From the NCBI GenBank assembly GCA_944390185.1, contig CALXPA010000067.1, positions 1 through 11,800 on the forward strand: a stretch of DNA of 11,800 nucleotides, written 5' to 3'. Below, piece after piece: positions 1-6,306 of the stretch. The position numbers and the translations under genes were made by a program. The notes under the pieces were generated by a model, which had not been told where the DNA came from, did no database searches, and worked only from the letters and a program-made list of their open reading frames with translations. The stretch comes from an uncultured Alphaproteobacteria bacterium (GTDB lineage Bacteria > Pseudomonadota > Alphaproteobacteria > Rs-D84). Numbering within the stretch: position 1 is the first letter of the stretch; every line of letters begins with the position of its first letter.

Positions 1-17
1 GACACGCTATAATAATT

Positions 18-1046
18 TTATTTGTAGGGGTCTTCGTATTTTTTTGCCAACTCCGCAATATTTTCCGGTGGCCAACCCGGTACCTCCATCCCCAGACTCA
101 GGCCCATTGCTTCCAGTTGAACTTTGATTTCGTTCAATGACTTGCGGCCAAAGTTCGGCGTTTTCAGCATATCTGCTTCGGTCTTTTGAACCAATTCGCC
201 CAGCCAATTAATCTTGTCATTCTTCAGGCAATTATTTGCACGAACCGACAGTTCCAGTTCATCGACATGCTTTAACAATTTCGGGTCAAACGGCAACGCG
301 TCTTTGGCCTTTTCTTCTTCGGCCGGTGCGGCAATTTGTGCCGGATCTTCAAAGTTAATAAAGACAACCAGCTGGTCCGTCAAAATACGTGCCGCCAACG
401 CGATTGCATCTTCGGGCGAAACGGCACCATTTGTCTTAACGACCATTTCTAATTTATCGTAATCCGTACTCTGTCCGACGCGGGTTTCAGAAACAGACGT
501 CGCAACGTTTAATATCGGTGAAAAGATAGAATCAACCGGGATTACACCCAATGGCAATCCATCTGCGTGCGCCGATGCCGCGACATAACCACGGCCTGTC
601 CCCAGTGTGATTTCCATATCCAATTCTGCGCCCTTGTCCAACGTGCAGATTTCAACATCTTTGTTCATCACCTCTACCCCGCCGGATGTTTCAATCATAC
701 CCGCCGTAACGACTGCTGGCCCTTTGACCTTTAACACAGCCTTGTGCTGGCCCTCATTCAAGGCTTTAAAATACACACCCTTCAGATTCAAGATGATATC
801 TGTTACATCTTCACGAACACCTGGGATGCTGGAAAATTCATGCTGGACCCCGTCTATTTTGATATAAATTGGCGCACAGCCCTGTAACGAAGACAGCAAC
901 ACACGACGCAACGCCGTACCCAGTGTTAAACCAAAACCCTTTTCCAACGGTTCCGCGACCAGTGTCGCCTGGTTTGGATTATGTTCATCAACTTTGATAT
1001 TCAATTTTTTGGGTTTAATCAATGTAACCCAGTTTTTTTCTATCAT
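18..1046 (-). CDS. rpoA: RNA polymerase alpha subunit
   Basis: A 342-residue alpha subunit, full length for bacteria (E. coli has 329). Alpha dimerises to start core polymerase assembly, and its C-terminal domain binds UP elements and activators. The N-terminal domain covers roughly residues 1-240, with the dimer-interface stretch GFGLTLGTALRRVLL near residue 37. A short acidic linker leads to the C-terminal domain (about 255-330). That domain keeps the DNA-contact residues: Arg269, Asn272, Cys273, Lys275, Gly300, Lys302, Ser303 and Glu306 align with E. coli R265, N268, C269, K271, G296, K298, S299 and E302. The ATG at 1046 is preceded by AAGGGG with 6 bases between. Normally rpoA follows rpsK directly; here two unrelated genes lie between, and rpoA has its own promoter about 75 bases upstream. 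rplQ, its usual follower, would lie beyond the left edge. Confidence 0.98.
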   Translation of the reverse strand: MIEKNWVTLIKPKKLNIKVDEHNPNQATLVAEPLEKGFGLTLGTALRRVLLSSLQGCAPIYIKIDGVQHEFSSIPGVREDVTDIILNLKGVYFKALNEGQHKAVLKVKGPAVVTAGMIETSGGVEVMNKDVEICTLDKGAELDMEITLGTGRGYVAASAHADGLPLGVIPVDSIFSPILNVATSVSETRVGQSTDYDKLEMVVKTNGAVSPEDAIALAARILTDQLVVFINFEDPAQIAAPAEEEKAKDALPFDPKLLKHVDELELSVRANNCLKNDKINWLGELVQKTEADMLKTPNFGRKSLNEIKVQLEAMGLSLGMEVPGWPPENIAELAKKYEDPYK

Positions 1047-1078
1047 AAAAAACCCCTTCGGCTTAGTTTATCATTTTC

Positions 1079-1088
1079 GCCAATTGGC
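1079..1088. repeat. Perfect 10-base palindrome in the rpoA leader
   Basis: GCCAATTGGC reads the same on both strands and lies about 33 bases upstream of the rpoA ATG, inside the predicted leader. It could be a protein-binding site or chance; a single 10-base palindrome is weak evidence. Confidence 0.3.
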
Positions 1089-1118
1089 CACGCACAGATA
1101 ATCAAAATGCGCCCGCAA

Positions 1119-1147
1119 ATTCTATACTGCAAACGGCCAAAAGTCAA
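1119..1147 (-). promoter_or_regulatory. Sigma-70-type promoter of rpoA
   Basis: On the minus strand the -35 element is TTGACT (1142-1147) and the -10 element is TAGAAT (1119-1124), with a 17-base spacer. Transcription would start near 1112 and give a leader of about 65 bases before the rpoA ATG. The same extended elements (TTGACTTTTG and TATAGAATT) recur before rpsM. The upstream rpsK transcript appears to end at its own terminator, so this promoter is probably the main one for rpoA. This is read from sequence only; no start site is measured. Confidence 0.75.
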
Positions 1148-1192
1148 ATAATTATTCACACATACCACAAAACAAAACCGTATACAAAAAAG

Positions 1193-1221
1193 TTGACAAC
1201 TTTTAAAAATTGTCCTATTCT
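1193..1221 (+). promoter_or_regulatory. Sigma-70-type promoter of the 130 aa exported-protein gene
   Basis: The -35 is a perfect TTGACA (1193-1198) and the -10 is TATTCT (1216-1221), 17 bases apart. It drives the plus-strand gene at 1252, with a predicted start near 1228. It is divergent from the rpoA promoter, with the two -35 elements about 45 bases apart. Confidence 0.75.
1195..1214. promoter_or_regulatory. Near-palindrome over the promoter spacer, candidate operator
   Basis: GACAACTTTTAAAAATTGTC is a 20-base inverted repeat with 9 of 10 pairs matching. It begins inside the -35 hexamer and fills nearly all of the -35 to -10 spacer, the position of a classical repressor site. The central TTTTAAAAA is AT-rich and could arise by chance, but the outer GACAA/TTGTC arms match exactly. 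No regulator is identified. Confidence 0.45.
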
Positions 1222-1251
1222 CAAATTAAATTAACAGCCCAAGGATAAAAC

Positions 1252-1644
1252 ATGAAAAAAGTTATTTTATTCGGCATGTTGGCATCTGCGCTGTGCTTTG
1301 CGGCATATGCAGATGGTACATACACAGAAACAGAAACCATACACACATCTGGCACAATCACCATCGATACTGTACGATACACAGACGCGCCATACGTCGC
1401 ACCACGTCGTCACAACCACGCGGCACCATGCCGTGCGGCCACATCGATTGAATTGGCACGTGCACCGAAATGCGACACATGTCCCCAGAAAAAACTGGCA
1501 CCGGTACGTGTCAAGACTTACACCGAAGTCATTGATCATTACCAAGTGTACACGCCTGTGGTATCATATCGTCCCACAGGAACGTATACCACACGTCGCT
1601 ATATCGACGCACAACAGGCGCCCTGTGGAACATGCGCACGATAA
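1252..1644 (+). CDS. Exported small protein with two CxxC motifs, unknown function
   Basis: A 130-residue protein I do not recognise. Residues 1-20 form a typical Sec signal peptide: Lys2-Lys3, a hydrophobic core, and an AYA cleavage site before Asp21. Cys15 has no proper lipobox (Leu precedes it), so a lipoprotein is unlikely. The mature part is rich in Thr, Tyr, Pro and His. It carries Cys60, a CDTC motif at 74-77 and CGTC at 125-128 by the C-terminus. These could bind metal or form disulfides, but there is no thioredoxin fold context. The start is firm: AAGGA lies 6 bases before the ATG, below a strong promoter. It is the only gene on the plus strand, inserted between rpsK and rpoA, and it ends at a shared terminator. 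No transposase or integrase flanks it. Confidence 0.85.
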   Translation: MKKVILFGMLASALCFAAYADGTYTETETIHTSGTITIDTVRYTDAPYVAPRRHNHAAPCRAATSIELARAPKCDTCPQKKLAPVRVKTYTEVIDHYQVYTPVVSYRPTGTYTTRRYIDAQQAPCGTCAR

Positions 1645-1665
1645 ATGCAACAAAGTGATAAAAAC

Positions 1666-1690
1666 AACGCCCCCAAACGGGGGCGTTTTT
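1666..1690. terminator. Bidirectional intrinsic terminator
   Basis: A perfect 9-base-pair stem (AACGCCCCC / GGGGGCGTT) with an AAAC loop is flanked by an A-run on the left and a T-run on the right, so it works in both directions. It ends the plus-strand gene (stop at 1644) and the convergent minus-strand gene, whose TAA stop (1689-1691) overlaps the T-run. Confidence 0.9.
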
Positions 1691-2138
1691 ATCTGGCACG
1701 GGCGTGCAATTTTTTCTTTTGCGCGGCAACGGAACGGACGATACGTACCCCTGGGGCCACATTAACACGTGTATTCGGCCCGCAAAAAACTATACCACCA
1801 TACTGCTGACCACGTACAGACACCACGTCTGCATCTGGGGCAAAAATATCCCCAGATTCCAAACAGGCGAAATCGGCATTCCGTACACCTGGTAAAACAA
1901 TCTGTTTGGCAAATTCTAAACACGGCGCCATAAAAACATCTGCGCGTTCAATACGCGCCACATGACACGCAACCAAATTTATCAAGTTCACCGTATCGCC
2001 CAGATTTTTCAACACCACATTTCGGGCGAACACGGTGTAAATACCAGCCTCGGCCCCCAGATTATATACATCACGACTGGCGTTATTCACATCTGCCATA
2101 TCCGACAAAAACGCGGCATAATCGAATTGCGCACTCAT
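1689..2138 (-). CDS. Unknown 149 aa protein inserted between rpsK and rpoA
   Basis: I do not recognise this family. The N-terminal 30 or so residues look helical (AAFLSDMADVNNASRDVYNL). From about 35 to 137 the chain alternates short hydrophobic stretches with turns rich in Asn, Asp, Gly and Pro, as in beta-rich or solenoid folds; this is only an impression. It has Cys58, Cys73, Cys92 and Cys119, no signal peptide or membrane span, and a basic tail (QKKKLHARAR). The ATG at 2138 lacks a clear ribosome binding site. An internal ATG at 2099 (Met14) is possible but its upstream GGAT is too close. A hairpin terminator separates it from rpsK, and I see no good promoter of its own, so expression may depend on read-through. 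Its stop lies in the convergent terminator. Confidence 0.7.
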   Translation of the reverse strand: MSAQFDYAAFLSDMADVNNASRDVYNLGAEAGIYTVFARNVVLKNLGDTVNLINLVACHVARIERADVFMAPCLEFAKQIVLPGVRNADFACLESGDIFAPDADVVSVRGQQYGGIVFCGPNTRVNVAPGVRIVRSVAAQKKKLHARAR

Positions 2139-2157
2139 AGAATCACACTTTACAAAA

Positions 2158-2182
2158 GATAAAACCCCGCAATACGCGGGAT
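2158..2182 (-). terminator. Intrinsic terminator after rpsK
   Basis: On the minus strand the stem ATCCCGC / GCGGGGT (one wobble pair) has a GTATT loop and is followed by TTTTATCTTTTG. It begins 7 bases after the rpsK stop and marks the end of the ribosomal-protein transcription unit, before the 149 aa gene. Confidence 0.75.
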
Positions 2183-2189
2183 TTAATTA

Positions 2190-2573
2190 TTAAACACGAC
2201 GCACCTTTTTTGGACGGCAACCATTGTGTGGGATGCGCGTTGTATCTGTAATCGACTGTACAACCAGCCCGGCATTTGCCAACCCGCGGACAGCAGATTC
2301 GCGACCCTGGCCAATACCACGCATCAAAACATCTACTGTTTTCATTCCCATTTCTGCGACCTTTTTGCCGACTGCATCCGCGACAACGCTGGCGGCATAT
2401 GGTGTTGATTTTTTTGCACCTTTGAAATTATTCGCCCCTGCGGTTGCCCATGTCAGCACCGCCCCAGACTGGTCAGTAATTGTAATACGTGTATTGTTAT
2501 TTGTCGCGACCACATGGGCAATGCCGTGTGATACTTTTTTTACAACTTTCTTTTTTGCTTTTGTAACAGCCAT
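2190..2573 (-). CDS. rpsK: 30S ribosomal protein S11
   Basis: S11 sits on the platform of the 30S subunit, contacts 16S rRNA near the 690 and 790 loops, and helps form the mRNA exit path with S7. The 127 residues match the usual length (129 in E. coli). The signature end is present: GQGRESAVRGLANAG near 90-104 and IPHNGCRP at 114-121, closing in a basic tail. The family's usual GPGPGRES is GIGQGRES here. The first 15 residues are Lys-rich. AAAGG lies 8 bases before the ATG. It follows rpsM after 66 bases and is the last ribosomal gene before a terminator. rpsD does not follow, as is usual in alphaproteobacteria, but neither does rpoA directly, which is unusual. Confidence 0.98.
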   Translation of the reverse strand: MAVTKAKKKVVKKVSHGIAHVVATNNNTRITITDQSGAVLTWATAGANNFKGAKKSTPYAASVVADAVGKKVAEMGMKTVDVLMRGIGQGRESAVRGLANAGLVVQSITDTTRIPHNGCRPKKVRRV

Positions 2574-2639
2574 TATTAATACCTTTGTTCAGATGTCTTC
2601 AATTAACTATCGTGTTAATCTCTACCCATATTGTTAAAA

Positions 2640-3017
2640 TTATTTACCCTTGACCGCGGACCCAGCGACCACCACGCGTTTACCCTTGCGGGTACGTGCG
2701 TTTGTCTGTGTCCGTTGACCGCGCACTGGTAAACGGTTACGATGACGAATACCGCGATATGTTTTCAAATCCTGCAGACGTTTAATATTCATCGCCACTT
2801 CGCGACGCACGTCACCTTCGACTTTGAAATTTTCTTCGATATACTTTGAAATTTTAATAACATCTTCGTCAGTCAAGTCTTTGGCGCGCAATCCATCTTT
2901 TAATTTCAAGGCCTTGCAAATCTGGGCAGATTTTGCCGGTCCAATACCATGAATGTACTGCAGCGCGATTTCGATACGCTTTTCTGTCGGAATGTTAACA
3001 CCTGCTATACGTGCCAT
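2640..3017 (-). CDS. rpsM: 30S ribosomal protein S13
   Basis: S13 is in the head of the 30S subunit, contacts the P-site tRNA through its C-terminal tail, and forms bridges with L5 of the 50S. The 125 residues start with the family hallmark MARIAGVNIP and carry the helix-hairpin-helix segment IHGIGPAKS near 23-31. The basic tail signature RGIRHRNRLPVRGQRTQTN lies near 89-107. AAGGA lies 9 bases before the ATG. It begins a new transcription unit: a good promoter sits in the 159-base spacer after secY. The adk gene that usually stands between secY and rpsM in alphaproteobacteria is missing, as is rpmJ, which stands there in gammaproteobacteria. Confidence 0.98.
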   Translation of the reverse strand: MARIAGVNIPTEKRIEIALQYIHGIGPAKSAQICKALKLKDGLRAKDLTDEDVIKISKYIEENFKVEGDVRREVAMNIKRLQDLKTYRGIRHRNRLPVRGQRTQTNARTRKGKRVVVAGSAVKGK

Positions 3018-3120
3018 TTTTCTTTTTCCTTTTTATTTTATTATGACGCGCCGATACGCGCCGCTATGACCACCACAAACCTGGGATTCAGATTTCTGAT
3101 GTATTTTATTTTGCTGCATA

Positions 3121-3148
3121 ATTCTATAAGAATTCGCGCAAAAGTCAA
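3121..3148 (-). promoter_or_regulatory. Sigma-70-type promoter of rpsM-rpsK
   Basis: On the minus strand, -35 TTGACT (3143-3148) and -10 TAGAAT (3121-3126) are 16 bases apart. The extended elements ATTTGACTTTTG and TATAGAATT are identical to those of the rpoA promoter. The predicted leader is about 97 bases and contains a GGCGCGT direct repeat (two copies, 3 bases apart, about 3044-3060) before the ribosome binding site. It would let rpsM-rpsK be transcribed apart from the upstream spc genes. Confidence 0.7.
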
Positions 3149-3176
3149 ATCTTTGTTTATTTCCGCAACGAAACGA

Positions 3177-4493
3177 TTAACGGAAACGTCCTTTTTTCTG
3201 TGTCTTTTTGATGACACTGCGATACTGTTTTGCGACCAGATACGATTGAACCTGGTTCATGGTATCCAATACCACACCCGCAACGATTAACACACTGGTT
3301 CCACCAATTGCCAACGGCATCCCTGCGTGCGCATTCAGTATAATCGGTACCACACACACAACAATCAGGTACATAACCCCAATCGCCGTGGTACGCGAAA
3401 CGACAGAATCCAGATAGTGCATCGTCTGTTCCCCAGGCCGCACCCCCGGAATATACCCGCCTGCGTTCTTTAGGTTATTAGATGTTTCTTCGGAATTGAA
3501 CACAACCGCTGTTTGAAAGTACGCAAAGAACGCAATCAAAATCGTATACGTAATGATATATGACCATGTGCCATACGTAAAGAATCCCATAACCGATTGC
3601 ACAACTGGATTTTCACTTTGCACGAAACGCTGTACAAAGGCCGGCAGCATCATGATACTGGCGGCAAACACCGGTCCCATAACCCCCGACATATTAACCT
3701 TGATCGGCAGATACGACGCATTCGTATTCATGACCCCGTTGGCCATAACCTGGCGCGGGTACAAGATTTGAATACGACGTTGGGCCTGTTCAAAGAACGC
3801 AATCAGTGCAACTATGCCAACAACGAACGCCACAATCAAGGCGATCATCGCCGGTGAAATTTGTCCCACCGATCCCAACGAAAAGACCTGTGCGATTCCG
3901 CCTGGAACCTCTGCAATGATTCCGGCAAAGATTAACAATGATGCGCCTTGACCGATACCACGCGCTGTGATCTGTTCGGCCAGCCACATTACAAATACCG
4001 TTCCACCAACCAGCGCAATAATCGCAGATAATTCGAACGCAAATCCTGGGTTCACCACGGCCGACACACCGTTAACCGGGGCCAATGCCTCTAACCCACG
4101 CACCACGGCCCATCCCTGGACGACGGCTAAAAACACCGCCAGATACCGCGTATACTGATTAATCTTGATACGCCCAGACTCGCCTTCTTTGCGTAATTCA
4201 TTCAAAGACTTGCTGGTTGCTGTCAACAACTGTAAAACGATAGACGCCGAAATGTATGGGAAAATGTTCAAGGCCAACACCGACATACGCGACAGCGACC
4301 CACCCGCGAACATATCGAACATCCCCATCATCCCACTGCCTTCACCCGTGAACAGGTGCAAAACCGCAGACGCATTAACCCCCGGCAATGGAATAAACGA
4401 TCCGATACGATACACAACCAATGCGCCAATTGTAAACAATATGCGCTTTTGCAAATCGGATAAACTGCCAAAAAACTCTCTCAAAAATTTCAT
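3177..4493 (-). CDS. secY: Protein translocase channel subunit SecY
   Basis: SecY forms the pore of the SecYEG translocon in the inner membrane, which passes unfolded preproteins driven by SecA or inserts membrane proteins with the ribosome. The 438 residues contain the expected ten hydrophobic segments, starting near residue 17 (RILFTIGALVVYRIGSFIP). Conserved marks include PLPGVN near 36-41 and the cytosolic GGYIPGVRPGEQT region in the last third, a main ribosome and SecA contact. The N-terminus is short compared with many alphaproteobacterial SecY proteins. The start ATG has no recognisable Shine-Dalgarno within 20 bases upstream (AT-rich, ending GCGTGTTCGC), unlike its neighbours. A strong hairpin stands in the 64-base spacer after rplO. 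There is no adk downstream. Confidence 0.98.
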   Translation of the reverse strand: MKFLREFFGSLSDLQKRILFTIGALVVYRIGSFIPLPGVNASAVLHLFTGEGSGMMGMFDMFAGGSLSRMSVLALNIFPYISASIVLQLLTATSKSLNELRKEGESGRIKINQYTRYLAVFLAVVQGWAVVRGLEALAPVNGVSAVVNPGFAFELSAIIALVGGTVFVMWLAEQITARGIGQGASLLIFAGIIAEVPGGIAQVFSLGSVGQISPAMIALIVAFVVGIVALIAFFEQAQRRIQILYPRQVMANGVMNTNASYLPIKVNMSGVMGPVFAASIMMLPAFVQRFVQSENPVVQSVMGFFTYGTWSYIITYTILIAFFAYFQTAVVFNSEETSNNLKNAGGYIPGVRPGEQTMHYLDSVVSRTTAIGVMYLIVVCVVPIILNAHAGMPLAIGGTSVLIVAGVVLDTMNQVQSYLVAKQYRSVIKKTQKKGRFR

Positions 4494-4520
4494 GCGAACA
4501 CGCTTTTTTTAAATTACATT

Positions 4521-4546
4521 GCACCTGGGGCACTGACCCCAGATGC
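4521..4546 (-). repeat. Strong hairpin in the rplO-secY spacer
   Basis: On the minus strand GCATCTGGGG and CCCCAGGTGC pair over 10 positions (one wobble) around a TCAGTG loop. It starts 11 bases after the rplO stop. No T-run follows, so it is not an intrinsic terminator. It may protect or process mRNA, or control secY, which lacks a clear ribosome binding site. Confidence 0.7.
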
Positions 4547-4557
4547 AGATGATTAGA

Positions 4558-5016
4558 TTATTTGTTTTTAATGGTTCCACCGGCTTTGACGATTGCCGCC
4601 TCGGCAGATTTAGACCACTTGTCCGCAACAATATTAACGGCTGTTTTAATCTGGCCTTTGGCCAAAATCTTCAAACCGTCTTTTGTGCGATTAATGATTT
4701 TTGCCGCCATCAAGGAATCAATCGTAATTGGTGACTTGGCATCAATTTTCCCAGACGCAATAAACTTTTCGATATCACCCAGATTGATTGTTGCATATTC
4801 CTTGGCGAACGGATTGTTAAACCCAAATTTTGGGAAACGACGCAGAATCGGCATCTGTCCACCCTGGAACGTTGCCTGCTTGCGTGATCCGCTGCGTGCT
4901 TTTTGTCCTTTGTGTCCGCGTCCAGACGTCTTGCCACTGCCCGAACCAATACCACGGCCAACACGCTTTGCATTGCTGCGTGCACCAAAATTATCCATCA
5001 ACGCATTCAGTTTCAT
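4558..5016 (-). CDS. rplO: 50S ribosomal protein L15
   Basis: L15 is a late assembly protein of the 50S subunit that threads a glycine- and basic-rich arm into 23S rRNA. I place the start at the ATG of MKLNALMDN (5016), preceded by AAGGA with 8 bases between. This gives 152 residues, near the family's 144-150. An upstream in-frame ATG at 5046 would add ten basic residues not seen in L15. The Gly/Lys/Arg signature runs from 20 to 38 (GRGIGSGSGKTSGRGHKGQ), followed by GGQMPILRRFPKFGF near 52-66. It lies between rpmD (85-base spacer with two small hairpins) and secY, the normal spc order. Confidence 0.97.
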   Translation of the reverse strand: MKLNALMDNFGARSNAKRVGRGIGSGSGKTSGRGHKGQKARSGSRKQATFQGGQMPILRRFPKFGFNNPFAKEYATINLGDIEKFIASGKIDAKSPITIDSLMAAKIINRTKDGLKILAKGQIKTAVNIVADKWSKSAEAAIVKAGGTIKNK

Positions 5017-5039
5017 TTCTTTTTTCCTTTTTATCCTGC

Positions 5040-5083
5040 GAATCAACTAATATGATTCTGTTGCGCACACCAACTGTGGGTGT
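5040..5083 (-). repeat. Two small hairpins in the rpmD-rplO spacer
   Basis: One stem is GAATCA / TGATTC (5040-5045 with 5053-5058, 7-base loop). The other is ACACC / GGTGT (5067-5071 with 5079-5083, 7-base loop). Just downstream on the minus strand is CGCAGGATAAAAAGG (5026-5040), which matches 14 of 15 bases of the rplN ribosome-binding region (8992-9006). Confidence 0.45.
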
Positions 5084-5101
5084 ACTCGGTTTTAACAAAA
5101 A

Positions 5102-5281
5102 TTATTCTGCGACAATTTCGACCAAGTGTGAAACCTTGGCAACCATGCCACGAACCGCCGGTGTATCTTCTAATTCACGTGATTTTCCGATACGTCCCAA
5201 TCCCAAGGCTGCGATAACCTTGCGCTGTGCAGTCGGCCGTCCAATAATACTTTTAACTTGCTTTACAACTATTTTTGCCAT
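5102..5281 (-). CDS. rpmD: 50S ribosomal protein L30
   Basis: L30 is a small 50S protein bound to domain II of 23S rRNA. The frame gives 59 residues, the usual size, beginning MAKIVVKQVKSIIGRP and containing LGLGRIGKSRELEDTPAVRGM, the normal L30 pattern (R..Q..V..LGL..I....E..DTP..RGM). It ends VSHLVEIVAE. GGAG lies 7 bases before the ATG. It sits between rpsE (33 bases) and rplO as in other spc operons. Its short length makes it easy to miss. Confidence 0.96.
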   Translation of the reverse strand: MAKIVVKQVKSIIGRPTAQRKVIAALGLGRIGKSRELEDTPAVRGMVAKVSHLVEIVAE

Positions 5282-5314
5282 AGTTACTCTCCGTTTTTAT
5301 CTGTCTGGTACGAA

Positions 5315-5878
5315 TTATTTTTCTTCGGCCGCGTCATTCCCAGATTCTAATTTTTTACCATCGCGTCCTGCGATAATTTCTGCGACAGACTTGCCACGAC
5401 GTGCCGCCACTGTTTTCGGTGAATTCATTTTGCTGAACGCCAAAAACGCTGCACGAATCATATTGTTTGGATTATTAGATCCCTGGGACTTAACAACAAC
5501 GTCCTGGACCCCCAGACATTCAAATACTGCACGCAACGCGCCCCCGGCAATAATCCCGGTTCCCGGAACGGCACTGCGCACCACCAGTTTGCTGGCACCA
5601 TATTTTGCCGCGCTGTCATGATGCAATGTGCGTCCTTCTTTCAGTGGGACACGAATCATTTTTGCTTTGGCGGCCTTGGTTGCCTTTTGTACTGCACTTT
5701 GCACTTCTAACGCCTTGCCCTTGCCGAATCCGACGCGCCCCGCCTTGTCACCGACAACGACCAGCGCTGCAAAGGACATATTACGTCCACCTTTTACAGT
5801 CTTGGAAACGCGGTTAATAGAAACCAGTTTGTCTACCAAGTTATCCGTTTGTAATTTTTTATCATCAAAACGTGCCAT
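5315..5878 (-). CDS. rpsE: 30S ribosomal protein S5
   Basis: S5 lies at the mRNA entry side of the 30S subunit, takes part in helicase activity on mRNA, and affects decoding accuracy through contact with S4. The 187 residues are slightly longer than in E. coli (167), with extra residues at the C-terminal end (GRDGKKLESGNDAAEEK, acidic). The double-stranded-RNA-binding-like N-terminal domain includes GGRNMSFAALVVVGD near 30-44 and GRVGFGKGKALEV near 48-60. The second domain has VPGTGIIAGGALRAVFE. A CGGAGT ribosome binding site precedes the ATG. It is 24 bases after rplR. Confidence 0.98.
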   Translation of the reverse strand: MARFDDKKLQTDNLVDKLVSINRVSKTVKGGRNMSFAALVVVGDKAGRVGFGKGKALEVQSAVQKATKAAKAKMIRVPLKEGRTLHHDSAAKYGASKLVVRSAVPGTGIIAGGALRAVFECLGVQDVVVKSQGSNNPNNMIRAAFLAFSKMNSPKTVAARRGKSVAEIIAGRDGKKLESGNDAAEEK

Positions 5879-5902
5879 TATAAAACTCCGTATAATTACC
5901 GA

Positions 5903-6259
5903 TTAAATTCTGATACCACCTGCGCGGATTGCCTCGCACAGCGCCTTGATACGACCATGGTAACGATATCCGCCACGATCAAAGTAGCAATTATCCGCAA
6001 TTCCTGCTTTGACTGCACGTGCCGCAAATGTCTTGCCAACCTGTTCTGCGCCGGCGACATTCCAACCCTGTCCTTTGAAATCTTTTTCTTTGGACGATGC
6101 CGCGCACACAGTATGCCCACGCACATCATCGATGGCCTGGATTTCAATGTGACGCCCCGAACGGAAAACCGACAAACGGATTTTCCCAGGATTTTTTCTT
6201 TTCAACGCACCGCGATTTGCCAACTTGCGTCTTTCTGTTGCAGACAAATGTTTTAACAT
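5903..6259 (-). CDS. rplR: 50S ribosomal protein L18
   Basis: L18 binds 5S rRNA together with L5 and L25 and attaches the 5S particle to the central protuberance of the 50S. The 118 residues match the usual 117-120. The basic N-terminus is near 10-30 (RRKLANRGALKRKNPGKIRLSVFRSGRHI), and the conserved end includes FDRGGYRYHGRIKALCEAIRAGG (about 94-116). AAGGA lies 6 bases before the ATG. The 47-base spacer after rplF holds a hairpin that is repeated, almost unchanged, before rplE, the gene of the other 5S rRNA-binding protein of the cluster. Confidence 0.98.
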   Translation of the reverse strand: MLKHLSATERRKLANRGALKRKNPGKIRLSVFRSGRHIEIQAIDDVRGHTVCAASSKEKDFKGQGWNVAGAEQVGKTFAARAVKAGIADNCYFDRGGYRYHGRIKALCEAIRAGGIRI

Positions 6260-6277
6260 CTTGATTCCTTTTTTCTT

Positions 6278-6297
6278 ATTCCCGTAACAGCGGGAAT
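6278..6297 (-). repeat. Repeated spacer hairpin, copy A, before rplR (L18)
   Basis: On the minus strand the element reads ATTCCCGCTGTTACGGGAAT: a perfect 7-base-pair stem with a CTGTTA loop. It starts 9 bases after the rplF stop and ends 18 bases before the rplR start. There is no T-run, so it is not a terminator. Copy B is at 8242-8261 with the same left arm and loop. Confidence 0.85.
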
Positions 6298-6306
6298 CAA
6301 TATTTA

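Noticed and set aside
1252..1644. Considered as a lipoprotein because of Cys15 in the signal peptide.
   Set aside because: The residue before Cys15 is Leu, which does not fit a lipobox, and a good AYA signal peptidase I site follows at residue 20.
1298..1765. A long plus-strand frame overlapping the exported-protein gene in another frame.
   Set aside because: It crosses the terminator, has no ribosome binding site and shows odd His/Thr/Arg-rich composition; the 1252 frame has the promoter, the ribosome binding site and a signal peptide.
2602..2619. A small AT-only hairpin (ATTAAC/GTTAAT) in the rpsM-rpsK spacer.
   Set aside because: Six weak pairs in an AT-rich spacer are expected by chance and no further signal supports it.
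3018..3176. Searched for a hidden rpmJ (L36) gene.
   Set aside because: No minus-strand frame with the short basic L36 pattern or its Cys/His motif is present.
4830..5621. A 263-codon plus-strand frame opposite rplO, rpmD and rpsE.
   Set aside because: It is antisense to three clear ribosomal-protein genes and its product shows no domain character; a shadow frame.
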